From Bacteroides sp. CAG:443 (GTDB taxonomy: Bacteria; Bacteroidota; Bacteroidia; Bacteroidales; Bacteroidaceae): a stretch of DNA of 38,403 nt. The position numbers were made by a program, and so were the translations under genes. Location: the NCBI GenBank assembly GCA_000432735.1, contig FR887792.1, forward strand, positions 1 to 38,403, given 5' to 3'. Shown here piece after piece: positions 1-9,048 of this stretch (within the stretch, counting starts at the first letter, position 1; the number at the start of each line of letters is the position of its first letter). The notes beneath the pieces were generated by a model. The model was not told the DNA's origin. It did no database searches and saw nothing but the letters and a program-made list of their open reading frames with translations.

Positions 1-134
1 TGTATATAAAGGTTTAGTACCTGTAGTTGGCCGAATACTTACGATTAAAATAAAGGCTGTAAAGAGGGTATATGCAGGCTAATGTTATAGTGAATGGACA
101 TTCTAATCTAGAGAGGTCTGATAGCTATAAAAAC

Positions 135-170
135 GAAGCGGGCAAACTGAAAATTCAGCCTGTCCGCCTC
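135..170 (-). terminator. Probable intrinsic terminator of the coaX-to-PPIase gene run
   Basis: Arms at 135-150 and 155-170 pair with a few mismatches around a 4-nt loop. Read on the minus strand, the hairpin is followed by a T-rich stretch (ttcgttttta). It lies 36 nt past the stop codon of the minus-strand PPIase gene. The rest of 1-205 holds no supported gene. Confidence 0.6.
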
Positions 171-205
171 TATTACTCTTTCAATAAAAAATTATCCTAT
201 TAAAT

Positions 206-2341
206 TTAGAAGAATAAATAGCGCTGGTCTACGATTTCTGCCTTGTCACGTAATTCGTAGAGACATTGTCCTGCATAGCGTGCAGCCATGCTTGAGAGAG
301 CTGTTTCTTCTTTCTTTGCATCGAATTTTTCTGAACTCTTTTCTTTGTTGTACACCTGAATCATGTAGACTCCGGCATTACCTTTAATAGGAGCTGAAAC
401 CTTGTTCACTTCTGTTTTCGATGCATATGCACTGATTGCAGGTTCACTGGCACGTGTTACTGCGATAAATGCCGGAGCATTGAAAGTAACGTGTTTTACA
501 CTATCGCTGATGGCATCTTTCATACTTTTAACCTGTGCCAAAGAGTTGAAGCCCTTCATCTGCTCCATAATCTTTTCAGCTTTCTTATCGCGGAGAACTT
601 CGCTTCTCAACATATCAGAAACCTTGTTGATGTTTACATAGCCTTCCGGATTGATAGCTTCGAGAGCTACTACCATCAGATGGTCGTTTTCGCCGCATTC
701 ATACAATGGAGAAACTTCTCCCGGTTTTGCACTGAATACCCATTTCAATGCTTCACGAGTTGATTTTACACCACCTACGTAATGTTCATCGCTACGGAAG
801 TTTGAACGAGGAGTTACGCTGTAACCAGCTTCTTCAGCGTTCTTTTCAAGGTCTTTCATTGTAGTATTTTGTGCAACAAACTGGCTAAATTTATTGTAAG
901 CTTTGTTATATGTTTCCTTACTAAATTCAACTGGACATTTGATGACAGCTACTTTATATTTATCTTTCATAGCTTTCTTTGCAGTTACTTGCAGAATCAG
1001 ATTAGCCTGACCTACTTTGATATTTGCTAATTCATCAACTGGTTGAGATATCAGTTTATTGATAAATGTGGCATTGTCTTCATCCAATGAAGCACCTTCC
1101 CAACTTTGAGAGTTAATCCAGTTAGCTTCACCTGTCTGGCCATAGATTTTAGCCAATGCAGCAAAATCTGCTCCACCTTTTAAGGCATTGTAGATACTGT
1201 CAGCCAAAGTTGCTGTCTTAGCTTCAGTATCAGCGTATACTTGAATCTGACGGAATTGAATAGAATCAGGTGCAGTTGTTTTTGCAATGATTTTGAATGC
1301 ATTATACGAATCGTCTGCCTGATTGTAATAAGGACCATATACTTCGTTTATGGAAGTTGAATCCAGACGACTTGCAACGTCAGATGGTAATACCGTTTTG
1401 TTTACAGGTACATCTGCAAATGGAATAACAGAACCGGTAGAACGAATAAATGCTGTATAGTCATTGTTTGTACTGATCAGCTGGTTGCTATATTCTGTCA
1501 CTTCTTTTTGTACTGCTTGACGGTCTGCATCAGAAGGAACTACTCGTACATCAATGAATTTAATGTCACGTGTTTCAACCGGCTGTTTGAATGATTCTTT
1601 TCTCTCATCGTACAACTTCTTGATCTCTTCGTTTGATACAGTAATTGTAGAATCGCTGATGCTTGAGTAAGGAACACCTGCCAACAATAAATCTGACTGT
1701 ACAGTGCGTCCGTTGAATACATCTTCTGCAGCAACCGGATTTGAAATCAATGATTTTGCAATCAAATTTTGGTATTTTTCTGCCAGTACAGACTGTCTTA
1801 AAGTCTTTTCGACGAATTTCCAGAAATTACCCATTTTTTGGTAGTATTCAACATACTGTGCAGGCATCTTATTGGCATCCAAGTTAGCATAATCAACCAA
1901 GAATTTCTTCAACATATCTTTGTCGAATGCGCCAGTTTGCGGGTTACGGAACGGAGTCTGCATTAACAATGGGTTTGTTCCTTCATCAATGATGGTCTGA
2001 AGTTCTTTATCTGTTACTTTTAGTCCCAATTTTTTTGCTTCAGCAGCTATCAGTTCATTGGTTACGTATGTATTCCAAACCTGATCTTTGATGTTTGTCA
2101 ACTGATCTTCATTTAGTGAATTCAATCCGTTAGTCAGTTTAATGACTTCACTGAATTCATCTACCATTTGTTGATAGTCTTGAACGGAGAGTTTGTTTCC
2201 ATTTATTTCTCCGGCGTCTTGTTTTCCCTGATGCGGCTGAAGTACTTTCCAAGCATCACCTGCGATGAACGCAAAAAGGGCAAGACCAATCACAATGACC
2301 AAAAGAGGTCCTTTGCTTCTAATTGTTTGTAAAGTTGCCAT
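206..2341 (-). CDS. Membrane-anchored periplasmic peptidyl-prolyl isomerase (PpiD/SurA-like)
   Basis: The 711-residue protein has a short N-terminus, one transmembrane helix at about residues 12-28 and a long periplasmic part. This is the PpiD architecture. Residues about 40-210 look like a SurA_N/PpiD chaperone domain, and about 355-455 resemble a parvulin (PpiC-type) domain, with the segment GGADFAALAKIYGQ typical of that fold. The likely role is folding of outer-membrane and secreted proteins leaving the Sec channel; that is inferred from the family. It is the last gene of a six-gene minus-strand run whose other members include LptC and an outer-membrane protein, which fits envelope biogenesis. 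A possible promoter of its own lies at 2385-2392. Whether the parvulin domain is catalytically active cannot be judged by eye. Confidence 0.88.
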   Translation of the reverse strand: MATLQTIRSKGPLLVIVIGLALFAFIAGDAWKVLQPHQGKQDAGEINGNKLSVQDYQQMVDEFSEVIKLTNGLNSLNEDQLTNIKDQVWNTYVTNELIAAEAKKLGLKVTDKELQTIIDEGTNPLLMQTPFRNPQTGAFDKDMLKKFLVDYANLDANKMPAQYVEYYQKMGNFWKFVEKTLRQSVLAEKYQNLIAKSLISNPVAAEDVFNGRTVQSDLLLAGVPYSSISDSTITVSNEEIKKLYDERKESFKQPVETRDIKFIDVRVVPSDADRQAVQKEVTEYSNQLISTNNDYTAFIRSTGSVIPFADVPVNKTVLPSDVASRLDSTSINEVYGPYYNQADDSYNAFKIIAKTTAPDSIQFRQIQVYADTEAKTATLADSIYNALKGGADFAALAKIYGQTGEANWINSQSWEGASLDEDNATFINKLISQPVDELANIKVGQANLILQVTAKKAMKDKYKVAVIKCPVEFSKETYNKAYNKFSQFVAQNTTMKDLEKNAEEAGYSVTPRSNFRSDEHYVGGVKSTREALKWVFSAKPGEVSPLYECGENDHLMVVALEAINPEGYVNINKVSDMLRSEVLRDKKAEKIMEQMKGFNSLAQVKSMKDAISDSVKHVTFNAPAFIAVTRASEPAISAYASKTEVNKVSAPIKGNAGVYMIQVYNKEKSSEKFDAKKEETALSSMAARYAGQCLYELRDKAEIVDQRYLFF

Positions 2342-2384
2342 TTAAAGTTATTATTTTTTGTTTATTGTTTTTTTCTTTAGCGCA

Positions 2385-2392
2385 CGAAGATA
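2385..2392 (-). promoter_or_regulatory. Possible -7 element upstream of the PPIase gene
   Basis: The minus strand reads TATCTTCG, one mismatch from the Bacteroides -7 consensus TAnnTTTG. It lies 44-51 nt before the PPIase start, in the 116-nt gap after the CNNM/CorC gene. No convincing -33 TTTG was seen, so an internal promoter is only a possibility. Confidence 0.3.
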
Positions 2393-2457
2393 CAAAAAAT
2401 GTGCTTAGCAGGCACTTTTTTATAGAAAATTTTTTATTCTGAAGGCGTTTAAACAGC

Positions 2458-3714
2458 TTATTTGTCAACTTTTAGCTTGACAAGCTCTATTTTTGTTGCT
2501 GTAACTTTTATAATTTTGAATTGAAAATTTCCAATAGCTATTGTTTCGTGCATTTTTGGAAAACTTTGATATTCATGCAATATTAGCCCACCAATAGTTT
2601 GATATTCATCGCTCTCTGGTAGTTTCAGACCAAATTCTTCATTTGCTTTTTCAATTTCTACACGTCCGGAAAAAATGTATTCGTTTTCTCCTATCTTTTT
2701 TGCAATGCTGGAATTTGTATCGTGTTCATCTTCAATATCACCAAATATTTGTTCTACTAAGTCCTCCATGGAAACCAGTCCAGAAGTTCCTCCAAATTCA
2801 TCTACTACTATTGCCAAAGAACGTTTTTGCTGCATTAGTTGTTGCATTAGTTTGTGGGCACTCATCGTTTCTGGGACAATAGGAATTGTACGTATATGTT
2901 GGCGCCAGTCTGTAAGCGGCTTGAATAATTCGGATGAATGTATATAGCCTATTACATTGTCTATATCCTCTTTATAAACGAGGACTTTGCTTATGCCATG
3001 ATCTATAAATTCAGCTTTCAATTCGTCGAGTGTAGCATTTATATCTACGGCAATGATTTCAGTACGTGGAACCATGCAGTCACGTACTTTAATACTGGAG
3101 AAGTCCAGAGCATTTCGGAATATTTCTATTTCAGTGTCTATTGCATTCTGGTCTTGTACTTTTTCTATACTGCTTTGAATAAAATAATCCAGATCGACTT
3201 TTGTAAAGGCTTTTTCTTTAGTTTCTTTATTGATTTTTGTACCTGTTAGGTAAAGGATGAAGGCCGATAGCGAAGATGCGAGACGACTGATGGGATAAAG
3301 TATCAAGTAACAAATAAATGCAGGAATCGCAAATGCACTTAACGTACTGTTGGGACTTATCTTAAATAGGGTCTTGGGTAAAAATTCTCCTGTAACGAGA
3401 ATGATAGCTGTAGATATAAGTGTTTCAATTGTAACCAGAACAATTTGGTTGCTGATAATGTCTATCAGGATATATTCTTCTATTAGTTGAGCCATCCAGA
3501 TACCATATACAACGAGGGCAATATTGTTGCCCACGAGCATGGTTGAAATGAAATTATTGGGATTGCGGTAGAAAATGGATAAGATGCGGGCTCGTATGCC
3601 ATTGTCTTTCTCCATTTCAAAACGCAATTTGTTGGAAGAAACAAAGGCAATTTCCATTCCGGAAAAGAATGCGGAAAATGCCATTGATATAAGTAATTCT
3701 ATAATTAGTCCCAT
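2458..3714 (-). CDS. CNNM/CorC (hemolysin C-like, GldE-type) membrane protein with CBS pair
   Basis: The 418-residue protein has about four hydrophobic segments within residues 1-150 (CNNM/DUF21 domain) and begins with the family's SAFFSGMEIAFVS motif. A tandem CBS pair follows at about 205-325, containing the CNNM/CorC-type segments VRDCMVPRTEI and VDEFGGTSGLVSMEDLVEQI. A C-terminal CorC_HlyC (transporter-associated) domain ends the protein. Family members are linked to Mg2+/Co2+ efflux. In gliding Bacteroidota the related protein is GldE, but nothing here indicates gliding. The start is an ATG 20 nt after the lptC stop, so co-transcription is likely. Substrate unknown. Confidence 0.88.
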   Translation of the reverse strand: MGLIIELLISMAFSAFFSGMEIAFVSSNKLRFEMEKDNGIRARILSIFYRNPNNFISTMLVGNNIALVVYGIWMAQLIEEYILIDIISNQIVLVTIETLISTAIILVTGEFLPKTLFKISPNSTLSAFAIPAFICYLILYPISRLASSLSAFILYLTGTKINKETKEKAFTKVDLDYFIQSSIEKVQDQNAIDTEIEIFRNALDFSSIKVRDCMVPRTEIIAVDINATLDELKAEFIDHGISKVLVYKEDIDNVIGYIHSSELFKPLTDWRQHIRTIPIVPETMSAHKLMQQLMQQKRSLAIVVDEFGGTSGLVSMEDLVEQIFGDIEDEHDTNSSIAKKIGENEYIFSGRVEIEKANEEFGLKLPESDEYQTIGGLILHEYQSFPKMHETIAIGNFQFKIIKVTATKIELVKLKVDK

Positions 3715-3734
3715 ATTGATTGGTACAGAGTTTT

Positions 3735-4343
3735 CTATTTTTTTGTCGTATCAGCAGGAGCAGTATCTTCGACTGTAAATATACCAGTATTATTGAATAT
3801 CTGATACTCTGTCATTTGCTGATTCGATTCAAAACCATATCCCGTCAATATCTTATCGGGTTGTTCGATCCGTATAAATTGATTGGAATAGATTTTTTCT
3901 TTTCCTTGATCCCAGAACATCAGCTGGGTGTCAAATTTATCTCCGCGTTGGCTGCGGATATGTACATTGCTTCGTAGTTCCCATAGTTTCTTAGGCTCAT
4001 AGTAATAGGCTGTATCCGCCTTTATACTTGCGTCGATGTGAAAGAGGGTATCAAATTTCTCAAGATAAATACCTTTTTCAAATGCCCAGAAGGGAGTGTC
4101 TACCTCATTGTAAATCAACCATTCTGCTGTGATTATTTTATAGCGAATCATACCGGAATCGGATATAAATGTAGTCACACCAAGCGTACGCATATCGGGC
4201 AGAGAGTCTTTTTCGCTGACTGCCGCTGCCAGTTCCTTCTTTTTGCTACATGCTGGCAATAAAATAAACATAACAGTTGTCCAAATGACAACTGTTATGT
4301 TTAAAATCATTATATGTTTTTTATGGGGCACTCTAAATGACAT
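3735..4343 (-). CDS. lptC: LPS export periplasmic lipoprotein LptC
   Basis: The 202-residue protein has a basic N-terminus, a hydrophobic segment at about 13-29 and a lipobox-like LLPAC, so it may be lipidated at Cys32. The remainder is beta-rich and matches the LptC/OstA-like jellyroll: a mid-protein AEWLIYNEVDTPFWAF segment and a later QLMFWDQGKEKIYS segment. In the Lpt machine, LptC passes LPS from the inner-membrane ABC transporter LptBFG to the periplasmic bridge. Lipidation in place of a transmembrane anchor would differ from the E. coli form. The gene lies 15 nt after the TPR gene. An internal ATG at residue 12 could be the true start; either start keeps the signal sequence. Confidence 0.82.
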   Translation of the reverse strand: MSFRVPHKKHIMILNITVVIWTTVMFILLPACSKKKELAAAVSEKDSLPDMRTLGVTTFISDSGMIRYKIITAEWLIYNEVDTPFWAFEKGIYLEKFDTLFHIDASIKADTAYYYEPKKLWELRSNVHIRSQRGDKFDTQLMFWDQGKEKIYSNQFIRIEQPDKILTGYGFESNQQMTEYQIFNNTGIFTVEDTAPADTTKK

Positions 4344-4358
4344 GTGAAAGATATGTAA

Positions 4359-5720
4359 TTATCTGATTGTTGTAGTTTCACCAATCCATCCGCCGATAGT
4401 TACAGAGTCACCTTTCTTCAAGCCCAGGAAGAACAGGTCTTCGTCTTTCGGAGTATATGCTGAGTAGCTTCCAATCAGCTTGTTGGCTTCTTCTGCAACG
4501 CTTGGATCTACGCTCTTGGCACGCTGTAATTTATCGATAGCTGCAAAGTAAGTACATTTGTTCAAAGCAGCTTCATCACCCCAGTTTGGACTAGCCGCAT
4601 ACATCTGAGCAATCAGGATATATGCTTTACCCATGTTGGGATTATAAGAAAGTGCCTTGTTTGCATATTGTCTTGCTTTTCCATACATTTTCTGGCTCAT
4701 GATAGCAACGGCAGCTTTATAGCTGTTTTCTGCTTTTTCCATTGGATCCTGTTCCAGTTCAATTGCTTCGTCGAAGTAGCTGACGCTCTTATTAATATCA
4801 CCTTTTTTATAGTACATGTAACCACATCCCAGGGCTGTTGCAGCTGTCGGTTCGATAGCATGAGCTGCTTCTGAAGCTTCGAAGTATGCTTCTTCGTTTG
4901 TACATTTCAGAATCTGCATAACAGAAATAACCTGTTTCAGGTAGTCCAAATTAGATTTATTCTGTGCTACTTTCGGGCCGTAGATAGATTGCATGTCTTC
5001 GCAAGAAGCAGTACCACTGTTGATGAAGTAAGCATCTACATTGTCCTTTGCTGTTTTCAAAAGGTTTTTGGTTTTTGTTGCAGTAGTAGCCTTGTATGCA
5101 GCATCGGCATAACCTGAAACAGTCAGATAATCCTGAATGAATTGTTCTTTATGGTTGTTATCTGTTTTCAGTTTACGCAAAGACAAGTCCATCATATCCT
5201 GGAACATGAAATAGTCTGCATTTTCTTTTTCCAGATCGATAGCTTCTTTTTCAATGTTGTAAGCTGCATTAACGTCCAAGTTAGAACCAGAAAATACAAT
5301 AAGGTCGTGAGCTTTCATACCCAGGATAGAACCTTTTGTTGTTGGAGTTTTAACCAAGCCGTTCAGCTGGTCCAGATATTTGATACGCTGATCATGTACA
5401 GCCATCAACTCATTCAAATAAGTCTTCTGCTGTGCGGCATCTTTGGATTCAGCAATCAATGCACGAAGAATTTTAGCACCGTTTGTATAAGTACCAACCT
5501 GTGCTATAGGAGCTTCTGTAAAGACAGCTTTCCAAGGGGTGTATGCATCCTTGAAGTTGTTTGTCTTTACATATTCAGTATAAATACTGATGTTCTGGAG
5601 GCAACGGAGACTGTCTTCTCCATGTCCAAAACGAGAACCATCTTCCACTCCTTTTTGAGCGAAAACTGCTGTTGCACTTAATGAAAGTACAGCTAGCATT
5701 GTAAACATCTTCATTTTCAT
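4359..5720 (-). CDS. Secreted tetratricopeptide-repeat protein
   Basis: The 453-residue protein has a clear signal peptide ending near AVFAQ (about residue 22). The middle is helical, and TPR-like repeats occupy about residues 285-400 (for example ALGCGYMYYKKGDINKSVS and YGKARQYANKALSYNPN). It is probably a periplasmic or outer-membrane-associated scaffold. The binding partner cannot be read from the sequence. The location between an outer-membrane protein gene (23 nt upstream) and lptC (15 nt downstream) points to an envelope role. No catalytic motif was recognised. Confidence 0.8.
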   Translation of the reverse strand: MKMKMFTMLAVLSLSATAVFAQKGVEDGSRFGHGEDSLRCLQNISIYTEYVKTNNFKDAYTPWKAVFTEAPIAQVGTYTNGAKILRALIAESKDAAQQKTYLNELMAVHDQRIKYLDQLNGLVKTPTTKGSILGMKAHDLIVFSGSNLDVNAAYNIEKEAIDLEKENADYFMFQDMMDLSLRKLKTDNNHKEQFIQDYLTVSGYADAAYKATTATKTKNLLKTAKDNVDAYFINSGTASCEDMQSIYGPKVAQNKSNLDYLKQVISVMQILKCTNEEAYFEASEAAHAIEPTAATALGCGYMYYKKGDINKSVSYFDEAIELEQDPMEKAENSYKAAVAIMSQKMYGKARQYANKALSYNPNMGKAYILIAQMYAASPNWGDEAALNKCTYFAAIDKLQRAKSVDPSVAEEANKLIGSYSAYTPKDEDLFFLGLKKGDSVTIGGWIGETTTIR

Positions 5721-5743
5721 CGTATATAAATTTAGTTGTTTTG

Positions 5744-7003
5744 TTAGTTAACTTTCCATTTCATGAACCAATGTTCATTAAACGTCAAACCGATTTTTAT
5801 AACAAAGCGATTTTCTGAAAGCATGTTAGGAACACTCGGAGTAACGTGAACGTATTGTCCGGTCAAATTCAGGATTGTGTTCCGTTGAAACAAATAAAGC
5901 GGAAGTCCCAATCCGGCACTGATGCCATATTCTGAAGGACCATCGCATTGAGGTAGTTTTAAATAAGAACTCTTATAAAAGCCTCCTGCACGATAGCGGA
6001 TACGTTTTAAATAGCTTCTACCAATATAGTTGGGTAGATACTCTATACCGGCTGCTATTTTTGTACGATCATTATAAGCATCTGTTGAATTATCATATTT
6101 TACTTTCGACCATTGTTCAAGAGAATAATCAATGCCGACAGTAAGTTTTTTGTCATGGTTATAAGCCAAACCTACACCGAATGTATGAGGTATACCATAT
6201 GAATCAGTAACTACATGTTCGTTTACAGAGGAATAACTCGAGTTGTCTGTTACTTGAATTCCTCTTGTATCCGTTGAGTGAAGTGTGTGGCCTAATCCGT
6301 AAACAAGTCCTAGAGTTATTTTATCCGATTTATTTATTGATTGGGCATACTGCAAGCCGAAATCTGCAACATAACTGTTTACTTTTATGCTATTATACAC
6401 ATTTGTTTGGTCACTGCTGATGCTAAATCCTTTCGTTGCCTGATATTGCAGTGTACCGTAGAGATATCCGGCATTAACTCCAATAGAAAGGTTGTCAAGT
6501 ATTTTAAAGCCTAATCCACCTGTTATTTTTTGCAGGCCGCCATCTCCATAAAAGGTATTAGTTGCAGTAACATCATTAATGCCTTCTACAGGTTGGGTGG
6601 TTGTAAAGTTATATCCTAAAGTCGTATAAGGAGTAAAGCCTATCGCCATGCCCAAACGAGGATGTAAACGGAATTGCATTGCTATATAATCGAAACTGGA
6701 ATTACGTGCATTGTTCTTTATCCCATTTTCCTGAAAATTAGAACTTTTCAAACTCATTCCTACATCGAACATAAACGAGAGAGAATCGACCGCCGTAAAT
6801 GATGCCGGATTTAACATATTGATGTGGCCGCTATTTCGAAGTGCATAGCCTATTCCGCCCATTGCAGCATTATTGGCAAAGCCTTGGTCCACCAAATCTC
6901 CCAGTCCGTATCGGGTGTATGGGGAATTTGTGTTGGATTGTGCGAACACCGATATTGAACCGGCAAGCATCAGAGCGCTGATTAGTGCTTTCTTATTTAA
7001 CAT
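5744..7003 (-). CDS. Outer-membrane beta-barrel protein (FadL/OmpP1-like)
   Basis: The 419-residue protein has a signal peptide cleaved after about residue 21 (SISVFAQ). It then carries SPYTRYGLGDL, GGIGYAL and LNPASF, a layout typical of Bacteroidota FadL/OmpP1-like barrels (compare PorV-type proteins). The rest alternates short polar and aromatic strands, and the protein ends in a beta-strand-like tail, WFMKWKVN. A channel for hydrophobic ligands is a family-level guess; ligand unknown. Its first 11 nt overlap the end of coaX, suggesting translational coupling. The internal positions of the strands were not mapped. Confidence 0.75.
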   Translation of the reverse strand: MLNKKALISALMLAGSISVFAQSNTNSPYTRYGLGDLVDQGFANNAAMGGIGYALRNSGHINMLNPASFTAVDSLSFMFDVGMSLKSSNFQENGIKNNARNSSFDYIAMQFRLHPRLGMAIGFTPYTTLGYNFTTTQPVEGINDVTATNTFYGDGGLQKITGGLGFKILDNLSIGVNAGYLYGTLQYQATKGFSISSDQTNVYNSIKVNSYVADFGLQYAQSINKSDKITLGLVYGLGHTLHSTDTRGIQVTDNSSYSSVNEHVVTDSYGIPHTFGVGLAYNHDKKLTVGIDYSLEQWSKVKYDNSTDAYNDRTKIAAGIEYLPNYIGRSYLKRIRYRAGGFYKSSYLKLPQCDGPSEYGISAGLGLPLYLFQRNTILNLTGQYVHVTPSVPNMLSENRFVIKIGLTFNEHWFMKWKVN

Positions 7004-7718
7004 TGTAATTTAAAATTCTGTTTAAACCTTTCAAAACTAAAAATCTATCTGCAAAGATGATACTTTTTAAGTTTGTATCAAAAGAAAATTTATCTCCACC
7101 AGTTAAAAAAACCAAAAGGTCAGGATATTTCTTCTGCATGAGGGTGATGTATCCACTTATCTCGAATTCCATTCCCTTTATCACTCCCGAGCGGATTGCC
7201 GTTTCTGTGCTATATCCAAACTCAGGTATATCGCCACCTTTTTCTATTAATGGAAGCTTGTCGCAGCAGGCGTTCAGCGCTTTAAAACGGGTGTAGATAC
7301 CAGGGGATATATTGCCTCCCCAGTAGCGGCCTTGTGCGTCAATGAATTCGTATGTCAGTGCCGTTCCTGCATCTACAACCAGCAAGTTTTTGTTGGGACA
7401 AAGGTAATTGGCACCCACGACAGCAGCCAGTCGGTCCATCCCTAATGTTTCTGGAGTTTTGTAAAGATTTTCTATAGGCACTGGTGTGCGGTAGGTTAAC
7501 TCCAAGAAAGAAACAGACTGTTTAGCCAGTTGCTTGCGGATGGTGTTGCTAAGTGTAATGACTGATGCAATGATTCCCTTTTCAATGGGGTATTTGTTGC
7601 ACAGCATCGTCAAGCAGTCTAAAGAGTGGTTTGAACCTCGAAGAACTTCTACCACTTCTTCCTTGTCGAATACAGCGAGTTTGGCTACTGTATTGCCTAT
7701 ATCGATTACTAAATTCAC
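6993..7718 (-). CDS. coaX: Type III pantothenate kinase
   Basis: CoaX phosphorylates pantothenate, the first step of coenzyme A synthesis. With the chosen start the protein has 241 residues. It shows the ASKHA-fold phosphate loop DIGNT at residues 6-10, a central VVDAGTALTYEF motif and GGNISPG. The upstream extension to TTG at 7742 adds eight residues but contains no ATG. The GTG at 7718 follows the purine-rich AAGAAAAGAA and puts the protein start directly before the conserved DIGNT block, so I prefer it. It is the first gene of the minus-strand run. panC and panD lie about 16 kb away on the plus strand, so the CoA pathway is represented twice here but not in one operon. Confidence 0.92.
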   Translation of the reverse strand: MNLVIDIGNTVAKLAVFDKEEVVEVLRGSNHSLDCLTMLCNKYPIEKGIIASVITLSNTIRKQLAKQSVSFLELTYRTPVPIENLYKTPETLGMDRLAAVVGANYLCPNKNLLVVDAGTALTYEFIDAQGRYWGGNISPGIYTRFKALNACCDKLPLIEKGGDIPEFGYSTETAIRSGVIKGMEFEISGYITLMQKKYPDLLVFLTGGDKFSFDTNLKSIIFADRFLVLKGLNRILNYNVK

Positions 7719-7813
7719 TTCTTTTCTTATTTTATGTTGCAAAGTAAAGTAAAAAATAAATAGGAATAGTAATAAAACGGTGAATTTATTCAGAACTTTT
7801 CAATATTTAGCCG

Positions 7814-7821
7814 TATTTTTG
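7814..7821 (+). promoter_or_regulatory. Predicted -7 element for the DUF4105 gene
   Basis: TATTTTTG matches the Bacteroides -7 consensus TAnnTTTG. It lies 55 nt upstream of the ATG at 7876, in the 157-nt divergent spacer between coaX and the DUF4105 gene. No perfect -33 TTTG was seen. Confidence 0.5.
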
Positions 7822-7875
7822 CAGCGAAAACAATATAAACATTGTAAAAAAAGAGGATGTACTTAACCTGGAGTT

Positions 7876-9048
7876 ATGGCAAAACTTAGATATTTTATTG
7901 TGTGTTTGTTGGCAGCAGTTGCCCTTTCTGTGCAAGGACAGAGGACAGATAGCATTCGGTTTAGTTTGATGACCTGTGCTCCTGGCAGCGAAATCTATTC
8001 CTTGTTTGGACATACGGCTATACGTTATGAAAATTATACCCGACACGTGGATGTAGTATTCAATTATGGTATGTTCAGTTTTAATACTCCTCATTTTGTG
8101 CTTCGTTTTATCAAAGGCGAAACCGATTACCAGCTGGGAATTACACCTTATCCTTATTTCGAGGCTGAGTATGCTATGCGCGGTTCTTCAGTCTATCAGC
8201 AGGTCTTGAATTTGACACAGGATGAAAAGGAACAGTTGCTGGCTTTGTTGGAGGAAAACTATTTGCCGGAAAATCGCATTTATCGATATAATTACTTTTA
8301 CGATAATTGTACAACGCGTGCTCGTGACCGGATAGAAGAGTGTATTGACGGACACGTTGTTTATCCAGATTCTTTGTCTGGCAAAAGCTTCCGAAGCATT
8401 GTACATGAGTTTACTGCTGGATCTGCATGGGATGAACTTGGTATCGATTTATGTTTGGGCGCCGAAGCTGATAAGAAAATTGGCAAACGTATGCAGATGT
8501 TTTCTCCTTTTTATATGAAATATTATGCCTCAAATGCATATATTGTTGATAAAACAGGGCATCAGCGACCTTTGTTACTGAAGGAAATGAAGATAGTAGA
8601 TGTAGAGCCGGAAGTTGCCGAGCCGGGTTTCGTGCTTTCGCCGATGGCGTGCGCTTCCTTGTTCCTTGCGCTGTGCGTGTTGGTAGGCTGGTTGCAATGG
8701 AGGTACCGTCGGATCTGGTGGGGATGGGATGTTTTGCTATATGCTTCTCAGGGCTTGGCTGGATGTATTATTGCCTTTCTGTTTTTCTTCTCTGTTCATC
8801 CTACAGTAGGTTCAAACTGGCTGCTTATACTGTTTAATCCGATACCCTTATTCTATCTGCCTGTTATGGTCTATAAGGACGTAAAGCATAAAAAAGATGC
8901 CTATCATGTAGTAAATCTTGTATATTTAACACTTTTTATAGTCATTCTTCCTTTTTGTGGGCAAGAATTTAATTTAACAGTATTACCTTTGGCACTCGGT
9001 TTGCTGGTGAACTCTGCAAGCCATATATTAGTTTGGAATAAAAAGTAA
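7876..9048 (+). CDS. DUF4105 (Lnb_N) periplasmic domain protein with C-terminal membrane helices
   Basis: The 390-residue protein has a signal peptide (residues about 1-21, ending VQGQ). A DUF4105/Lnb N-terminal-type domain follows at about 25-180, with the segments SLFGHTAIRYEN and YNYFYDNCTTRARD. A conserved His and Cys in these segments resemble a papain-like dyad, but that activity is inference. The C-terminal third has about four to five hydrophobic helices (about 255-385), so the soluble domain is tethered to the inner membrane. The stop codon overlaps the next start by one base (TAATG), so the two genes are probably translationally coupled. The exact function is unknown to me. Confidence 0.8.
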   Translation: MAKLRYFIVCLLAAVALSVQGQRTDSIRFSLMTCAPGSEIYSLFGHTAIRYENYTRHVDVVFNYGMFSFNTPHFVLRFIKGETDYQLGITPYPYFEAEYAMRGSSVYQQVLNLTQDEKEQLLALLEENYLPENRIYRYNYFYDNCTTRARDRIEECIDGHVVYPDSLSGKSFRSIVHEFTAGSAWDELGIDLCLGAEADKKIGKRMQMFSPFYMKYYASNAYIVDKTGHQRPLLLKEMKIVDVEPEVAEPGFVLSPMACASLFLALCVLVGWLQWRYRRIWWGWDVLLYASQGLAGCIIAFLFFFSVHPTVGSNWLLILFNPIPLFYLPVMVYKDVKHKKDAYHVVNLVYLTLFIVILPFCGQEFNLTVLPLALGLLVNSASHILVWNKK

